Source: Malania oleifera | Taxonomy: Eukaryota; Streptophyta; Magnoliopsida; Santalales; Ximeniaceae | Length of the DNA: 64,000 nt | Assembly (NCBI RefSeq): GCF_029873635.1 | Contig: NC_080420.1 | Location: 51,165,457-51,229,456 of the forward strand | Reading direction: 5' to 3' | Shown here: positions 1 to 10,600 of the stretch, one piece after another | Numbering within the stretch: position 1 is the stretch's first letter | Layout: each line of letters opens with the position of its first letter | Translations under genes and position numbers: made by a program | The notes under the pieces: generated by a model | What the model was told of the DNA's origin: nothing | Databases searched by the model: none | The model's input: the letters and a program-made list of their open reading frames with translations, nothing else

Positions 1-387
1 TAGAAAGTTCAAAATTTTAAGAAGTCTCATGTAAGTACTTCAAACGATTTCAATATGGATGCATAAAACTCTTAGGTTAATTACTTAGACCTAGACACCT
101 TTTAAAATATTTGAAAAATATTTTTATAAGGTCTAAAGTTATTTCAAAAAGGTTAAAATTATTTTTGAAATAAAAAGCACAAAAACAGGATTCTCCAAAT
201 TCCCTTCTTTTTTCTATTTTTGCATTAATGTGTGATTGTCTCTATCAATGGTTCCTTATCTTAAAAAGCGTTCAACATGAAAGTTGTGGTATTTTCTCTT
301 AAATTTCTGTTGATACTAAGAATGTCCAATTTGAAGTTGTATAGAAAAAATTATGACCAAAATACTGAAAGGGGGTTGAAGCTGAAA

Positions 388-546
388 GCACATTAGGCGA
401 CTGTTCAGTTAACTGATGAGCAGATAGAATAGGTACAGTCGACTAACCCTATGAGTATAGGCGACTGAACCTATACTAACTTCAAAAATACGCTGATTTA
501 AAAGGCATATGCGACTGACCTTTGGGTACAGGTAACCGACCTTCAT
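388..546 (+). promoter_or_regulatory. U3 motif array of family F (GCGACTGA-type)
   Basis: Repeated short motifs of the type GGCGACTG, GTCGACTAAC, GGCGACTGAACC and GCGACTGACC lie about 125-280 bases upstream of the TATA box. The matching minus-strand LTR has the same array at about 54388-54552 (GTCAGTCGCCTGA type). Position and repetition suggest U3 enhancer elements; the protein that binds is unknown. Confidence 0.5.
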
Positions 547-668
547 AAATTTAAATTTAAAACAGCGTGGGAAACTTTCCAAAAGTGATTTCTTCGCCCC
601 CAAACAAAGTGAAAACTTGGGAAATACTCAAAGTAACTTGAAGAATACATTTATACACTTTTTAACTC

Positions 669-676
669 TATAAATA
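669..676 (+). promoter_or_regulatory. TATA box of family F LTR
   Basis: TATAAATA in the context ctcTATAAATAcaag, downstream of the motif array and upstream of the leader. The same context appears reversed at 54251-54260 in the other copy. Confidence 0.6.
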
Positions 677-1008
677 CAAGTTAATTCCAAGAATTAAATA
701 ACAACAACAATCAGCAAATCAGGTTATACTCTTACATTCAAAAGCTCTATTATTGAAAAACTTTTTCTGAAATTTTACTGTGTTCTTGCTAATACTACTC
801 ACGGTTCTTGTGCTTTAACTGAAAATTTCAATCTAAGAAAGAACCTCGGTGATAATCATTTGAGTTTCATCTTTCTATATTGATATTTGATTCAAGTATA
901 TTGTGATACTCAAATTGTACTAATCACCTCTTTTGAGAATGTCATTGTACACAAAATTTTCTTTTGTTGTTTTTGACGATTCAGGGTTGATTGAATCGTT
1001 GGCTAACT

Positions 1009-1110
1009 AAGCGTGGGGTATCGCTTGGAGAGGAGGGCTCTATCCTACTTGAAGGAGTGTGTAAACGGTTTGCTTCGCTTGGTTAAGGGAGCGGTATAGT
1101 GAAATCCTTA
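1009..1110 (+). other. R/U5 stem-loop module, truncated (family F)
   Basis: Hairpin 1 pairs AAGCG with CGCTT around loop TGGGGTAT (1009-1026). Hairpin 2 pairs GCTTC with GGAGC (1072-1092). The start of hairpin 3 (GAAATCCTTA) is cut by the gypsy insertion. The same layout recurs in families A, L, D, H and I with different but complementary arms. Confidence 0.5.
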
Positions 1111-2116
1111 TGTAACGCCCCGAAAATTCTACCATATTTTTTTCCCCTCATAACATAAAAATAATATTAATAACTTTGATACCATAAAACATAAGCAAAA
1201 TCAACCCAGGCCCAAATGGAAACCGGGGATATTCCTGTCTATACATACATATAAACTATGCAATGGGAACCATGATTTTCTCAACCTTATATACAATACC
1301 ATAGTTCTACCATGGTCATATATACACACATACATCCTCAAAAAGGACCATAATATCCTAGGGATTACACAAAATCCACCCGATCTCAACTCAACTACTT
1401 ACCCTTCAGCCAGGGTAGCACTACCAGTTTCCTCTATTTTGAAGCTCGCTCCGCTCGTCTATCTGGGTTTCTTGAAAAGTTATATTTATGGGGTGAGACA
1501 CCTCTCAGTAAGCGGGAAAGGCTAATATCAGTGTGTGGAAAAATGAGTATTATTGTGTTATAAACATATACTGTACATGATTAACTGTATTTGACAAATC
1601 AGGAAAATCTGTTATGTATAAGTTTGAATAAACCATATTTCAACATAACATACTGTATCATACTACATTTCTGTATACATATAAATCATTTTCTATATCT
1701 GTATAATACTGAAATCATACCTTGGATGGATAGTTAGCTGATGTCATGTATCACCCTCACATGACTAGGTTGTACAGCCCGCAGGCGGGACTTAGCAATG
1801 GTTGGCCTACCATGCTAAGTATTGACTCGTCTGTAAGTACGATTGGCCTGCCTAGCCTGGTCCGGACTGCTAGGGGGGCACACTACAACACTAAGATCAA
1901 TCGACTATCCATACATTGACATTCTATCTGAGACGTATAGTGGCACTAATCTGAATTGATAGCTACGGTACCGTACTCTGAAACTAAACTAAGCTGTCAA
2001 GGTTCTGCCATCATATAGTATATTTCATAAATAACTGTAATAATATTGTTTCATGATTCTGTGTAAGTTCTGTCATAATAATATTTTTGAATAATTTGTT
2101 ATAATATATTTCTAAT

Positions 2117-2324
2117 ATCACGGTATCTGCGCCGGCTGAATAATCACGACATCTAGGCCGACTAAATAATCACGGCATCTGGGCCGACTGAATAATCACG
2201 GCATCTGGGCCGACTGAATAATCACGACATCTGAGCCGGCTGAATAATCATGACATCTGGGTCAGCTGAATAATCACGACATCTAAGCAGGCTGAATAAT
2301 CATGATATCTGGGCCTGCTGAATA
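2117..2324. repeat. 26-bp tandem repeat, 8 copies
   Basis: Eight consecutive 26-base units of the type ATCACGRCATCTGGGCCGACTGAATA fill 208 bases exactly. Copies differ mainly at CpG sites (CG to TG or CA), as expected from methylation damage. It lies within G1, downstream of its TATA box. Confidence 0.9.
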
Positions 2325-3006
2325 ATTACAGTATACTGAAAATATCATAATTTCTATACTGCTTATAATTTTTCTAAAAACTATTATCAAATCATGCTTG
2401 TTTTGTGAAATCATAAAATATTATGACATGCTATCATTTACAATAAAATTTATACTCATACCACACAAGTGAGTGCTACTCTGTTTTATATCATCTGTAT
2501 AGGAAAATCATATTTTGGCTAAAAAATAACATTAAATCTGTTTTTAGGGTTTTCTCAATTCAAACATTAGTATTCCCAAAACTACATTATTTCATAGATA
2601 TAATTTCTGAATCAAATACTGTATATTAAATGATAAATTTTTTGAAATACCTGACTTAATCTATCCCCTTACCTATTTCCCGAGAGGCCTACTAAAACCC
2701 TAAATCCACGTCTGCGGCATTCAGAACTCCAAAACCTGAAATTGCATTATTCCCAATTTAATCAACTCAACCCCAATATATTTATCATATAATATATTTC
2801 CTAGGCCCACATACTCTAAATAATCAATTAAACCCTAAAATATCACACGCACCTTGGTTTTGGAGTGGTGCCCAAGAACCCCAAATCAACAATCCACTCA
2901 AATTAACTTGCAGAGAATCATCTCTAGATCCTTGTAGTAACTTCTAATCATAGAAACGAACTGAAATGGAGCCGAAATCTAACAGAGAAGGGTGAGGAGT
3001 CAAACT

Positions 3007-3058
<52 letters not shown>
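3007..3058. repeat. (GA)n microsatellite
   Basis: About 25 uninterrupted GA dinucleotides inside the gypsy LTR, in the same relative place as the GA tract of G2 (15297-15340). Confidence 0.95.
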
Positions 3059-3062
<4 letters not shown>

Positions 3063-3095
3063 AGAAGTTCTCTCTCCGAAAATCTAATTTTAGGA

Positions 3096-3177
3096 TATAT
3101 ATAGACAACTATCCATGTGTCCTCATTGATGAGACATGTGTAATCGTCGATGAGACATATGTAATCGTCGATGAGTC
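3096..3177 (-). promoter_or_regulatory. TATA box and TCGTCGATGA motif array of G1
   Basis: TATATATA at 3096-3103 is preceded, in minus-strand sense, by three GTCGATGAGAC/TTGATGAGAC repeats at 3124-3177. These look like CpG-decayed versions of the perfect TCGTCGACGA palindromes of G2. Confidence 0.5.
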
Positions 3178-3659
3178 AAAGAAGGGCGTGAAATTAGGAA
3201 TAGCTTCCCAAGAGGGGGGGTGAATTAGATTCTTTTATGTTTTAATACTTTTTTAAGCTTTGCTTATTACACCAAGAAAAACACAATAAATAACTAATAA
3301 TCACACTTAAAAATACTAAAATTTAAATTTACAAGACAATCAATTAAACTTAAACAATTCAACCACTCAAGCAAGAATCTTAGTACTTTTATCAATTTCC
3401 CTGTAGATGTTCACAACCTTCTTTAGATAACCTCTTCGCATGCACTTCTCTTGATCAAGATTTCCGCAGATTAACCAACATACTCCCTTTTGGGTTTCCG
3501 CAAGCGGTCAATCAAAACGTACTTTCTAAATATCAAGAGTCTTTCTTTATTTCTAACTTTAGAACCTGCAACCTGTACTTTAAATCACACAACAACAGCT
3601 TGTACAGAAAGTAGGAAGTAAAGAAGAAGGAAAGACACAAGGTTTTTAAGAGGTTCGAC

Positions 3660-3830
3660 TTCAACACAGCCTACGTCCTTGCCCTTGGAAAAATACCGAA
3701 GGGTTCCACTACAGAAGTTCCTTTACCGGGCGGAACAACACTTGTTTACAATCACTCCTTTGCTAAGGCTAGAGCCCGCCTTCTCCAAACAATATACCCT
3801 CGTTTGGTCAATGATCCAACAACCTGGAAT
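3660..3830 (-). other. R/U5 stem-loop module of LTR A
   Basis: In minus-strand sense: hairpin 1 CCAAAC…GTTTGG around GAGGGTAT (3785-3807); hairpin 2 GTTCC…GGAAC (3717-3736); hairpin 3 CCCTT…AAGGG (3682-3703); then GGACGTAGGC (3669-3678) and GTCGAACCTC. The right LTR copy (about 12785-12985) keeps pairing in all three, with hairpin 3 extended to CCTTTGG…CCAAGGG. Confidence 0.6.
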
Positions 3831-4152
3831 CATCCAAAATCTACAAGAGAAATAACAAGAAGCTGGTGTACAAGAGATGCTCACACAAAGAGCAACTTAG
3901 TACAAATTGAAACTATGTACTTCAAAAGATAAATATCAAGAAAGAAATACACTTTTTAAGTTTAACAAGGATTTCACCAAATTCCTTTTCTCTAGATGAG
4001 AAATCAGCAATCTAACTTCAGGAATTGATGAACAAGAATATCAGAATCAACACTTTCAGTTTGCAAGAGATTGATCAAGATGAGGCTTTGAGAGCAAGAG
4101 AGCTTATGAGAGATTTTCAAAGCTTGGTGTGTTTTGATTTACACAAACCATG

Positions 4153-4160
4153 TATTTATA
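4153..4160 (-). promoter_or_regulatory. TATA box of LTR A (left)
   Basis: TATAAATA on the minus strand in the context cctaTAAATAcatgg, about 105 bases downstream of the palindrome array. Confidence 0.6.
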
Positions 4161-4262
4161 GGCTTTCAAACAAGTTTCCTTGTTGCAAAAGTTTCCTTAG
4201 AGAGTTTCCCAAGTTGTTAGAAAATTTGGAGCTCAAACAACTATTATTTAAAATATGAAAAT

Positions 4263-4540
4263 TTAAAAAATCTGCTCGTTGAATAATGTTCAGATGACTG
4301 AAGAGTTGAGTTCAGTCATCTGAAGTTCTTGAGACTCTTTAAAAAATGCACTGGACATAGGGTCAGATGACTGAAGAGTAGGTTTAGATGTCTAAAGTGC
4401 CGAGTTCAGATGTCTGAAGTGTCGAGTTCAGACATCTGAACAGCTACTGCCTGTTTCAGTTTTGTCCCAGAAAATCTTCAGACGTCTGAGCTTATTCTTC
4501 AGACATTTGAATAGTGAGTTCAGTCATCTGAATAGACAAA
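4263..4540 (-). promoter_or_regulatory. U3 palindrome array of LTR A (TTCAGACGTCTGAA type)
   Basis: Nine copies in 280 bases of a 12-14-base palindrome, ancestral form about TTCAGACGTCTGAA, e.g. CAGATGACTGAA, CAGTCATCTGAA, CAGATGTCTGAA, CAGACATCTGAA, CAGACGTCTGAG. Most differences are CG to TG/CA changes. The centre GACGTC has the ACGT core bound by plant bZIP factors (family knowledge); binding here is inference. Confidence 0.6.
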
Positions 4541-5014
4541 AAACTGTTTTAAAAAATATTTTCCATTAAAAATGATTACCTCTCTTATTCTGATTTTTAC
4601 AAAACTTGTTTCAATAAACCTAAATAGGTATCTAGGTCCTTATAATCTCTTGGAAAAGCTTCAAAACATATTTCAAACGATATTTAGCTTTGAAATACTT
4701 ACAATATGTTTCCTAAGAATTTATATGCCATGCTTGAGATCATTCTCTTTCTTTGCTTTTGAAGTTCTTTGGATATTTGCTTGAGCTAGCTTTATCTACA
4801 AATGCCTTAGTTTCTCTTTGGATCATTTGTTAGTTTATCTTCCTTGATGACCCACACTTGATCCATACTTGATCTTCACTTCATCCATACTTAATCTTCA
4901 CTTGATCCATACTTGATCTATATTTCCTGAAACACAAAAACTCAACCTTTCCAAGTTAAATTGTCCTTTGTTTGTTATCACCAAAACTGATTGAAAGACC
5001 TTGTTAGGCCAACA

Positions 5015-5035
5015 ATCTCCCCCTTTTTGATGATG
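5015..5035 (-). other. Polypurine tract of element A
   Basis: Directly inside the 3' LTR; minus-strand sense reads CATCAAAAAGGGGGAGAT followed by the LTR start TGTTGGCC. This is the plus-strand primer expected of a copia element. Confidence 0.8.
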
Positions 5036-5072
5036 ACAAACAAGGAGTAAAGATAAAGGTTTTATGTGAAAT

Positions 5073-5237
5073 GAAGTACTCCCCCTTACTATGAGCATTA
5101 ATAAGCAAGCCATGTAGATGAAGTACTCCTCCTTACTATAAGCATTAATAAGCAAGCCATGTAAATAGCCATGTAGATGAAGTACTCCCCCTTACGATAA
5201 GAATTAATAAGAAAGCCATGTAAATAGCTATGTAGAT
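5073..5237. repeat. 59-bp tandem repeats carrying extra PPT-like tracts
   Basis: Three units (47, 59, 59 bases) beginning GAAGTACTCCCCCTTACT, each holding a purine tract (AAGGGGGAG on the element's strand). The A' copy has three full 59-base units at 16188-16364. They lie between the 3' ORF and the PPT. Confidence 0.85.
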
Positions 5238-5240
5238 AAG

Positions 5241-5386
5241 TTCATTATATGCTCATTCATCATCTTTCAAATATTCTTTATTTAATCCAATTGATGAGTT
5301 GCATAGTAAGTTATTCATCATATGCTCATTCATTATCTATCAAATATTCTTTATTTTATCCAATTGATGAGTTGCATAGTAAGTTA
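5241..5386. repeat. 73-bp tandem duplication in the element A 3' region
   Basis: Two copies with period 73 (starts 5241 and 5314) beginning TTCATYATATGCTCATTCAT. A' has only one copy (about 16368-16440), so the duplication arose after the two copies diverged or was lost in A'. Confidence 0.8.
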
Positions 5387-5775
5387 TTGCTGATATTATA
5401 TGTCTATGTCAGCTAAAACCATTCAGTCATTTATCTGAAACCATTATGCCATTTATGACATTTATCTTTACTGAGACCACTCTACTCTCTCCCCCTTGGT
5501 CATTAGTCAAAAAGAGTAATTGGATTATGAAAATTTATCAAAAAAAATCTCATAACGAGATGTAGTTAGTACAAAAAAGCATCTATAGATCAACTCAAAA
5601 TATCAATACATAGAAGTTTCATGTGTACCCTTACAAAAAGTTTCATAGAGCTATGATTACAAAACATCTGAGGTACATTTGGAATCAACATAAGTCCTAA
5701 TACTTCATCACATGCAAAAAGTGTTATGACAACCTAGGTTAGGAAGTTCTAACTATCTTATCGTTCTTCTTCAGA

Positions 5776-7057
5776 ATCATCTCCTTCTACTTCCTCTTCC
5801 TGGGATCCTTCTTCTTTAGTATTGGCTTCATTTTCCTAGTTTCCTTCTCCTTTAGAATCTCCTTCATTTTCTTTAGAGTCATTATCAGAATTATCATCTG
5901 CACTTGGAGGAGCAGAGGAAATGTCCATGGGATCACCTCCCCTAGAAGATCTAGCCTGATATATTTCTATATGAGTGACATGCTTATCAAGGGATGTGAA
6001 TTTTTCTTTAATATTCTAAAGCCTAGTGCGAACTTCAGATGAAAAACTGGAGAAATCCTTTTGGAAGGATAAGAACCATGAAGGTGTGTCATGAGATGAA
6101 CCAAGGTCCTGTGTAGAAGAAGATTGTGCTGCTGCTGATACTGGTGCTGAGGCTGAGGCTGAGGCTGAACCTGAGGCTGTTGCTGAGGATAGTGTTGCAT
6201 AGTCCTTCCTAACTTCAAGTACCATCCTGAACTCCCCTTGTCATACCCCATTTGCTTTAGGGAAGTCTCATTGAAAAGATCATGTCGGGTTCTTTTTATG
6301 AAGAATTCAGAACTATTGGCAACATGAAGAGGGTTAAAGAGAAGAGTAAAAATTCCTCCATAAGGAAGAACAACTCGAGAAGATTCCAGTTTGGTCCACA
6401 TCCATCTAATGATTAAACTAGCCAAGTCTAGTTTCTTTCCTTTAAGAAGACACCAAAGAACAAAACATTCAATATAGGAAAGATGATCAAAAGAGCCTTG
6501 TTTAGGTAGGATATTGTTTGAAATGAGTTTGTGTGGAATCTGACCTTTTAAGCTTAATTGTTTGTATAACGGAGGAAGCCTAAAATAGATAGGTTCATTT
6601 TCCATGATCATTGGAAGAAAAGCTTCAGGAGTGAATCCTTGTTCTAGAATCCAGGATTGAGAAAACATGGGACAATTAAAATCACCTGGAGTAATTTTGA
6701 AAATGGAAGACAATATTTCAGAATTTAGAAAAATTTTCTTTCCTTTAACTTCCGAAGAAATAATCCCATTTTCATTTGTCATATAAACATAGAAAATTTT
6801 GACAAGATGGGGAAAACATCCTTTGGGTTGTTGGGTGATGAAATCAAACCAACCAATGGCATGAAATAATGGAAGGAATCTGGAAACTCAGTATTGAAGA
6901 ATGAGATATCCAAAATTTTACCTAGGATTGGATCTACTATACCGAGTGAAGTACGATAATGAATTTGAGCTTGTGGAACCACAAGCCACTTGTTAAGGTT
7001 TTGAGCATCTTTCCCCAATGAAGAACCTTTGTTGGCAGTTTGCTTGATTTGAGGCAT
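5776..7057 (-). pseudogene. Extra ORF 3' of pol in element A (plant-transposon-protein type)
   Basis: Frame opening at the ATG at 7057, broken by a frameshift near 6890. It begins MPQIKQTANK. A central domain of about 250 residues contains RTSLG.VDPILGKILD, SSEVKGKKIFLNSEIL and FVLWCLLKGKKLDLASLI; I recognise this style as the 'putative plant transposon protein' domain (Pfam Transposase_32/PF20167, from memory). Then come an Ala/Ser or Gln/Pro low-complexity stretch from a GCTGAG repeat (about 6130-6190), a short coiled coil and an acidic Glu-rich tail. No membrane segment or signal peptide is evident, so 'envelope' is not supported. The full frame would be about 430 codons. The sister copy is at 16803-18111. 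Its role in the element is unknown. Confidence 0.65.
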
Positions 7058-7216
7058 GAGGGTATGAGAATGAGATGCTATAGTTTTCATGGATTGAATC
7101 TTTGAAGGATATAAGCTTTGGATTGAAGTGAAAATAAGAAATGATGGAGGGGAAGGTGTTTGGATGAGTGGAGCAACCAACTTCAGAAGTCTGAAATTAG
7201 GGTTTAGTCCATTAGT

Positions 7217-7400
7217 TATATTTAAACCCCACGACTTCAGATGACTGAAGATTAACTTCAGTTGTTTGAACATTTTAAAGTCCATAATTTGAAGAGGAAG
7301 TAGCCTCCCAGACGTCTGAAGTTCCAGGTTCAGTCATCTGGGCCTGTTTGCTACAGTGTTCAGTTGTCTAGAGAGTGAAATTCAGGCGACCAAAGTTTAG
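7217..7400 (-). promoter_or_regulatory. Internal promoter-like block upstream of the 3' ORF (element A)
   Basis: Copies of the LTR A palindrome recur here, outside the LTR: CAGATGACTGAA, CAGTTGTTTGAA, CAGACGTCTGAA, CAGTCATCTGGG, CAGTTGTCTAG. A TATA-like TTTAAATATAA (7217-7227) follows in minus-strand sense, and the 3' ORF ATG is about 160 bases further on. A' has the same arrangement at 18230-18430. Promoter activity is inferred from layout only. Confidence 0.45.
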
Positions 7401-7429
7401 AGAAATGTTGTATTTCTTTTTCTAATAAA

Positions 7430-9167
7430 CCTCTCTGCTATGGATTAGCCCAAGTTCTCTCCTAATATGTATACATCTTTCTTCACTTAGGGGTTTTGTA
7501 AAAATATCAGCCCATTGGTCATTTGTATTTATAAACTCAAGAATTATATCCTATTTTTGAACATGATCTCTCAAAAAATGATGTCTTATGTCTATATGTT
7601 TAGTTCTTGAGTGTGAAATTGAGTTTTTAGATATATTTATGGCACTTGTGTTATCACACTTTATTGGTATTATTTTATACTCTAGATTGAAGTCTTTTAA
7701 TTTGTTGTTTCATGTATAAGATTTGTACACAACAACTTCCGGCTACCATATATTTAGCTTTGGTTGTTGATAAGGCTATAGAATTTTGTTTCTTTTATAA
7801 CCATGATACTAAGGATTGTCCTAGAAAGTGACATATGCTATTTGTACTTTTTCTATCAATCTTACATCCGGCATAATCAGCATCGGAGTAACTTATCATA
7901 TTAAAATCAGTGTCCTTTGGATACCATAAACCTAGATCAAGTGATCCTACCAAGTACCTAAGAATTCTCTTAACGACTTTTAGGTGGGATTCATTGGGTG
8001 TTGATTGAAATCTAGCACACATACACACGCTAAACATAATATCAGGCCTACTAGCAGTTAAATATAGTAAACTACCAATAATTCCTCTATAGTGTGTTAT
8101 GTCTACTTGTTTTTCTTTTTAATCTCTATCAAGGCTTGTGGATGTACTCATATGGGTTCCTATGAGTTTACTTTGGTCCATATCAAAATTTTTAAGCATG
8201 TCTTTGATGTATTTAGTTTGATTTATAAATGTTCCATTTTTAGCTTGTTTAATTTGTAATCCTAGAAAATAATTTAGCTCGCCCATCATACTCATTTCAA
8301 ATTCTTTTTGCATACATGTGGCAAAGTCTTTGCATAGATCTCCATTTGTAGCTCCAAATATAATATCATCCACATATATTTGAACTATTGGTATATCTTT
8401 GTTTTTGGATTTAATAATAAAGTACTATCAACCATTCCTCTTGTAAATTTATTTTTAAGTAGGAATTTACTTAACCTTTCATACCAAGCTCTTGGAGCTT
8501 GTTTCAAACCATAAAGAGCTTTTGTTAATTTAAATACATGGTTTGGATTTTTCAAATTTTCAAAACCTGGAGGTTGTTTGACATACACTTCTTCATTTAT
8601 ATATCCATTTAAGAATGCACTCTTTACATCCATTTGATATAACTTAAAATCCTTATAGGCTGCAAAAGCTAGAAACATTCTTATTGCTTCCATTCTTGCT
8701 ATTGGAGCAAAGGTTTCATCGTAATCAATTTCTTCTTCTTGATTGTAAAATTGTGCTACTAACCTAACTTTATTTCTTACAACAACTCCATTCTCATCCC
8801 TTTTATTTCTAAACACCCATTTAGTTCCTAAGATTGATTTATCTTTGGGTTTAGGTATAAGTTCCCACACTTGACTCCTTTCAAATTGATTTTGTTCCTC
8901 CTGCATAGCTATAATCCAAGAATCATCATTTAAGGCTTCTTCAATATTTTTGGGTTCATCTTGAGATAAAAAGGCATAATGGTTGCAAATATTTTTTAGT
9001 GAGGCTTTAGTGGTTTTTCCTTTTGATGTTTCACCAAGAATTTTTTCTTTTGGGTGATTTTTATCATATTTCCATTCTTTAGGAAGTTTCAGATTTTCTG
9101 TAAGGTTTTCATTTGGAGCATCATAATTAATTTCTTCTTTTATTTCAAGGTTTTTTTTTTTTTTCAT
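7430..9167 (-). pseudogene. Copia reverse transcriptase and RNase H of element A, broken
   Basis: Continues pol after the integrase. RT motifs: YDETFAPIARMEAIR, QMDVKSAFLNGYINEEVYVKQPPGF, ALYGLKQAPRAWYERL and an intact YVDD (near 8370). RNase H motifs: YSDADYAGCKIDRKST, then the C-terminal NDQWADIF and EERCIHIRREL blocks (7430-7560). A frameshift lies just before YVDD (about 8385). Stops break the frame near 8119 (after STSTSLDRD) and 7795, with further decay in RNase H. The protein would copy element RNA into cDNA in virus-like particles; this copy cannot encode it in one piece. Confidence 0.85.
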
Positions 9168-10303
9168 GGAGTATCTTCTTTTTCATCATTCTTATCTATA
9201 ATGTCATGATTATTTGATTCATCAAATGTTATGCGTATTGATTCCATAATGGTAAAAGTTCTTTTATTATAAACCCTATAAGCTTTGCTATTTGTAGAGT
9301 AACCTAGGAAGATACCTTCATCCGACTTTACATCAAACTTTCCTAAATCATCTTTAGTGTTAAGGATAAAACATTTGCACCCGAATACATGAAAGTAGGA
9401 AATATTAGATTTTTTACCTTTCCAAAGTTCATATGGTGTTTTGTCTATTTTTGATCTTATTGATACCCTATTTACAATGTAGCATGTTGTATTTATAGCT
9501 TCTGCCCAAAAGAATTTAGGTAGATTATTTTCATTAAGCATCATTCTTGCTATTTCTTGTAGAGTTCTATTTTTCCTTTCTATAACTCCATTTTGTTGTG
9601 GAGTTCTAGGTGCTGAAAAATTATGATTTATTTCATATTCATTACAAAATTTATCAACTTCTTTGTTTTTAAACTCTCTACCTTGGTCACTTCTAAAGCT
9701 TGTTACATTATAGCCTTTCTCATTTTGTAATTTCTTGCATAAGGTTATTAATAGGTTACAAGCTTCATCTTTGTTTGCTAGAAATACTACCCAAGTAAAT
9801 CTTGAATAATCATCTACTATTACAAAAGCATATTGTTTGCCTCCTAAGGTTAAGGTTCTAGTTGGACCGAATAAGTCTAGGTGCAAGAATTCGAGGGGTC
9901 TTTTGGTGGATATATATTTTTTCTTTTTGAAACTTGTTTTTACTTGTTTTCCCTTTTGACATGCATCACACATCTTGTCTTTAATGAATTTTGCATTTGA
10001 AAGTCCTTTTACAATATTTTTCTTTGATAATTTGGATAGTAGGTCCATGCTTGCATGTCCTAGTTTCCTATGCCATAACCAACTTACTTCATTCATTCCT
10101 GTCAAACAAGTTATGTTTTGATTTGCTAATTTCTCAAGATTTATGCAATAAACATTATTTATTCTATGAGCTATAAATAGAGTTTCTTTGTTTTTAGGAT
10201 TTTGGATAACACATTTTTCTTTCATAAAGATTATTTTGAACCCTTTGTCACTTAATTGACTAATACTTAAAAAATTATGTTTTAATCCTTCTACTAATAG
10301 CAC
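9164..10303 (-). pseudogene. Copia integrase of element A (longest intact stretch)
   Basis: An open stretch of 379 codons. Residues 1-70 finish the protease (LLVEGLKHNFLSISQLSD). The zinc-binding HHCC domain has H78, H83, C112 and C115. The catalytic core has D143 (HLDLFGP), D206 (RSDQG) and E242 (GVIERKNR), giving the D-x35-E spacing typical of integrases. The copia GKDF-type region follows (SYFHVFGCKCF…GIFLGYS). All catalytic residues are present, so this domain is the best preserved of element A. It is part of a gag-pol polyprotein broken elsewhere, hence pseudogene. Confidence 0.85.
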
Positions 10304-10309
10304 ATTATA

Positions 10310-10600
10310 TATAGTGAGTGAAGGTTCTTTACCAAATTTTTCGATGCCAATGATTTTACCTTTGGCATTGTCGCCGAAGGTGACATATTCCCCATCCTTT
10401 TATTTTAATGTAGTGAACTTGGTCTTGTCACCGGTCATGTGCCTTGAGCACCCGCTGTCCAAGTACCATTTATCTGTTGACATTGTTGTCCTAAAGCAAA
10501 CCTACAATGAAGGATACTATGTGTTAGTTTTTGGAACCCAAATTCTTTTGACTTTCTTTGTTTTTTTGTTAGTTCCACTATTGGCTTTCCATTCTCCTTG
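10310..10600 (-). pseudogene. Copia aspartic protease of element A
   Basis: The active-site block WYLDSGCSRHMTG is present, with the catalytic Asp at 10457-10459, followed by FGDNAKGKIIGI and the hydrophobic NVLLVEGL block that leads into the integrase. An in-frame TAA near 10404 (LK-stop-KDGEY) interrupts the frame. In the family the protease cleaves the gag-pol polyprotein during particle maturation. Confidence 0.8.

Larger units (their letters stand above)
1..1110 (+). mobile_element. Partial Ty1/copia LTR, family F, cut by the window edge and by gypsy LTR G1
   Basis: The first ~600 bases are the reverse complement, with scattered differences, of roughly 54380-54900 in the minus-strand LTR at 53238-55174, so both belong to one LTR family. 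In order it shows a TTAAGG/AAAATATTTT-rich U3 start, a cluster of GCGACTGA-type motifs (about 390-545), a TATA box (669-676), an R/U5 leader and the beginning of the conserved hairpin module. The copy stops at 1110, where a gypsy LTR begins. No coding sequence is present. The true left end lies outside the window. Confidence 0.75.
1111..3188 (-). mobile_element. Ty3/gypsy LTR G1, 5' end removed by element A
   Basis: Read on the minus strand the sequence ends in the gypsy-style terminus GGGGCGTTACA at 1111. It follows the same plan as G2 at 13690-15621: a tandem repeat in the downstream half, a (GA)n tract, a TATA box at 3096-3103 and TCGTCGATGA motifs upstream of it. No internal gypsy sequence flanks it, so it is a solo or partial LTR. 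Its 5' part is missing because element A begins at 3189. The left target site is probably cctta (1106-1110); the partner copy is not visible. Confidence 0.65.
3189..5014 (-). repeat. 3' LTR of element A
   Basis: Begins TGAAATTAGG and ends GGCCAACA on the plus strand, i.e. TG…CA in either sense. It is 1826 bases long. It aligns along its length with 12342-16129 once G2 is removed. Near the start it has the oligo-G run of 7 (10 in the other LTR). The left flank gggcg (3184-3188) belongs to G1. Confidence 0.85.

Noticed and set aside
2117..2324. CRISPR-like array
   Set aside because: Head-to-tail 26-bp units without spacers, within a plant gypsy LTR.
5776..7057. Envelope gene of a SIRE-type retrovirus-like element
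   Set aside because: No signal peptide or transmembrane segment; the domain and acidic tail fit another role.
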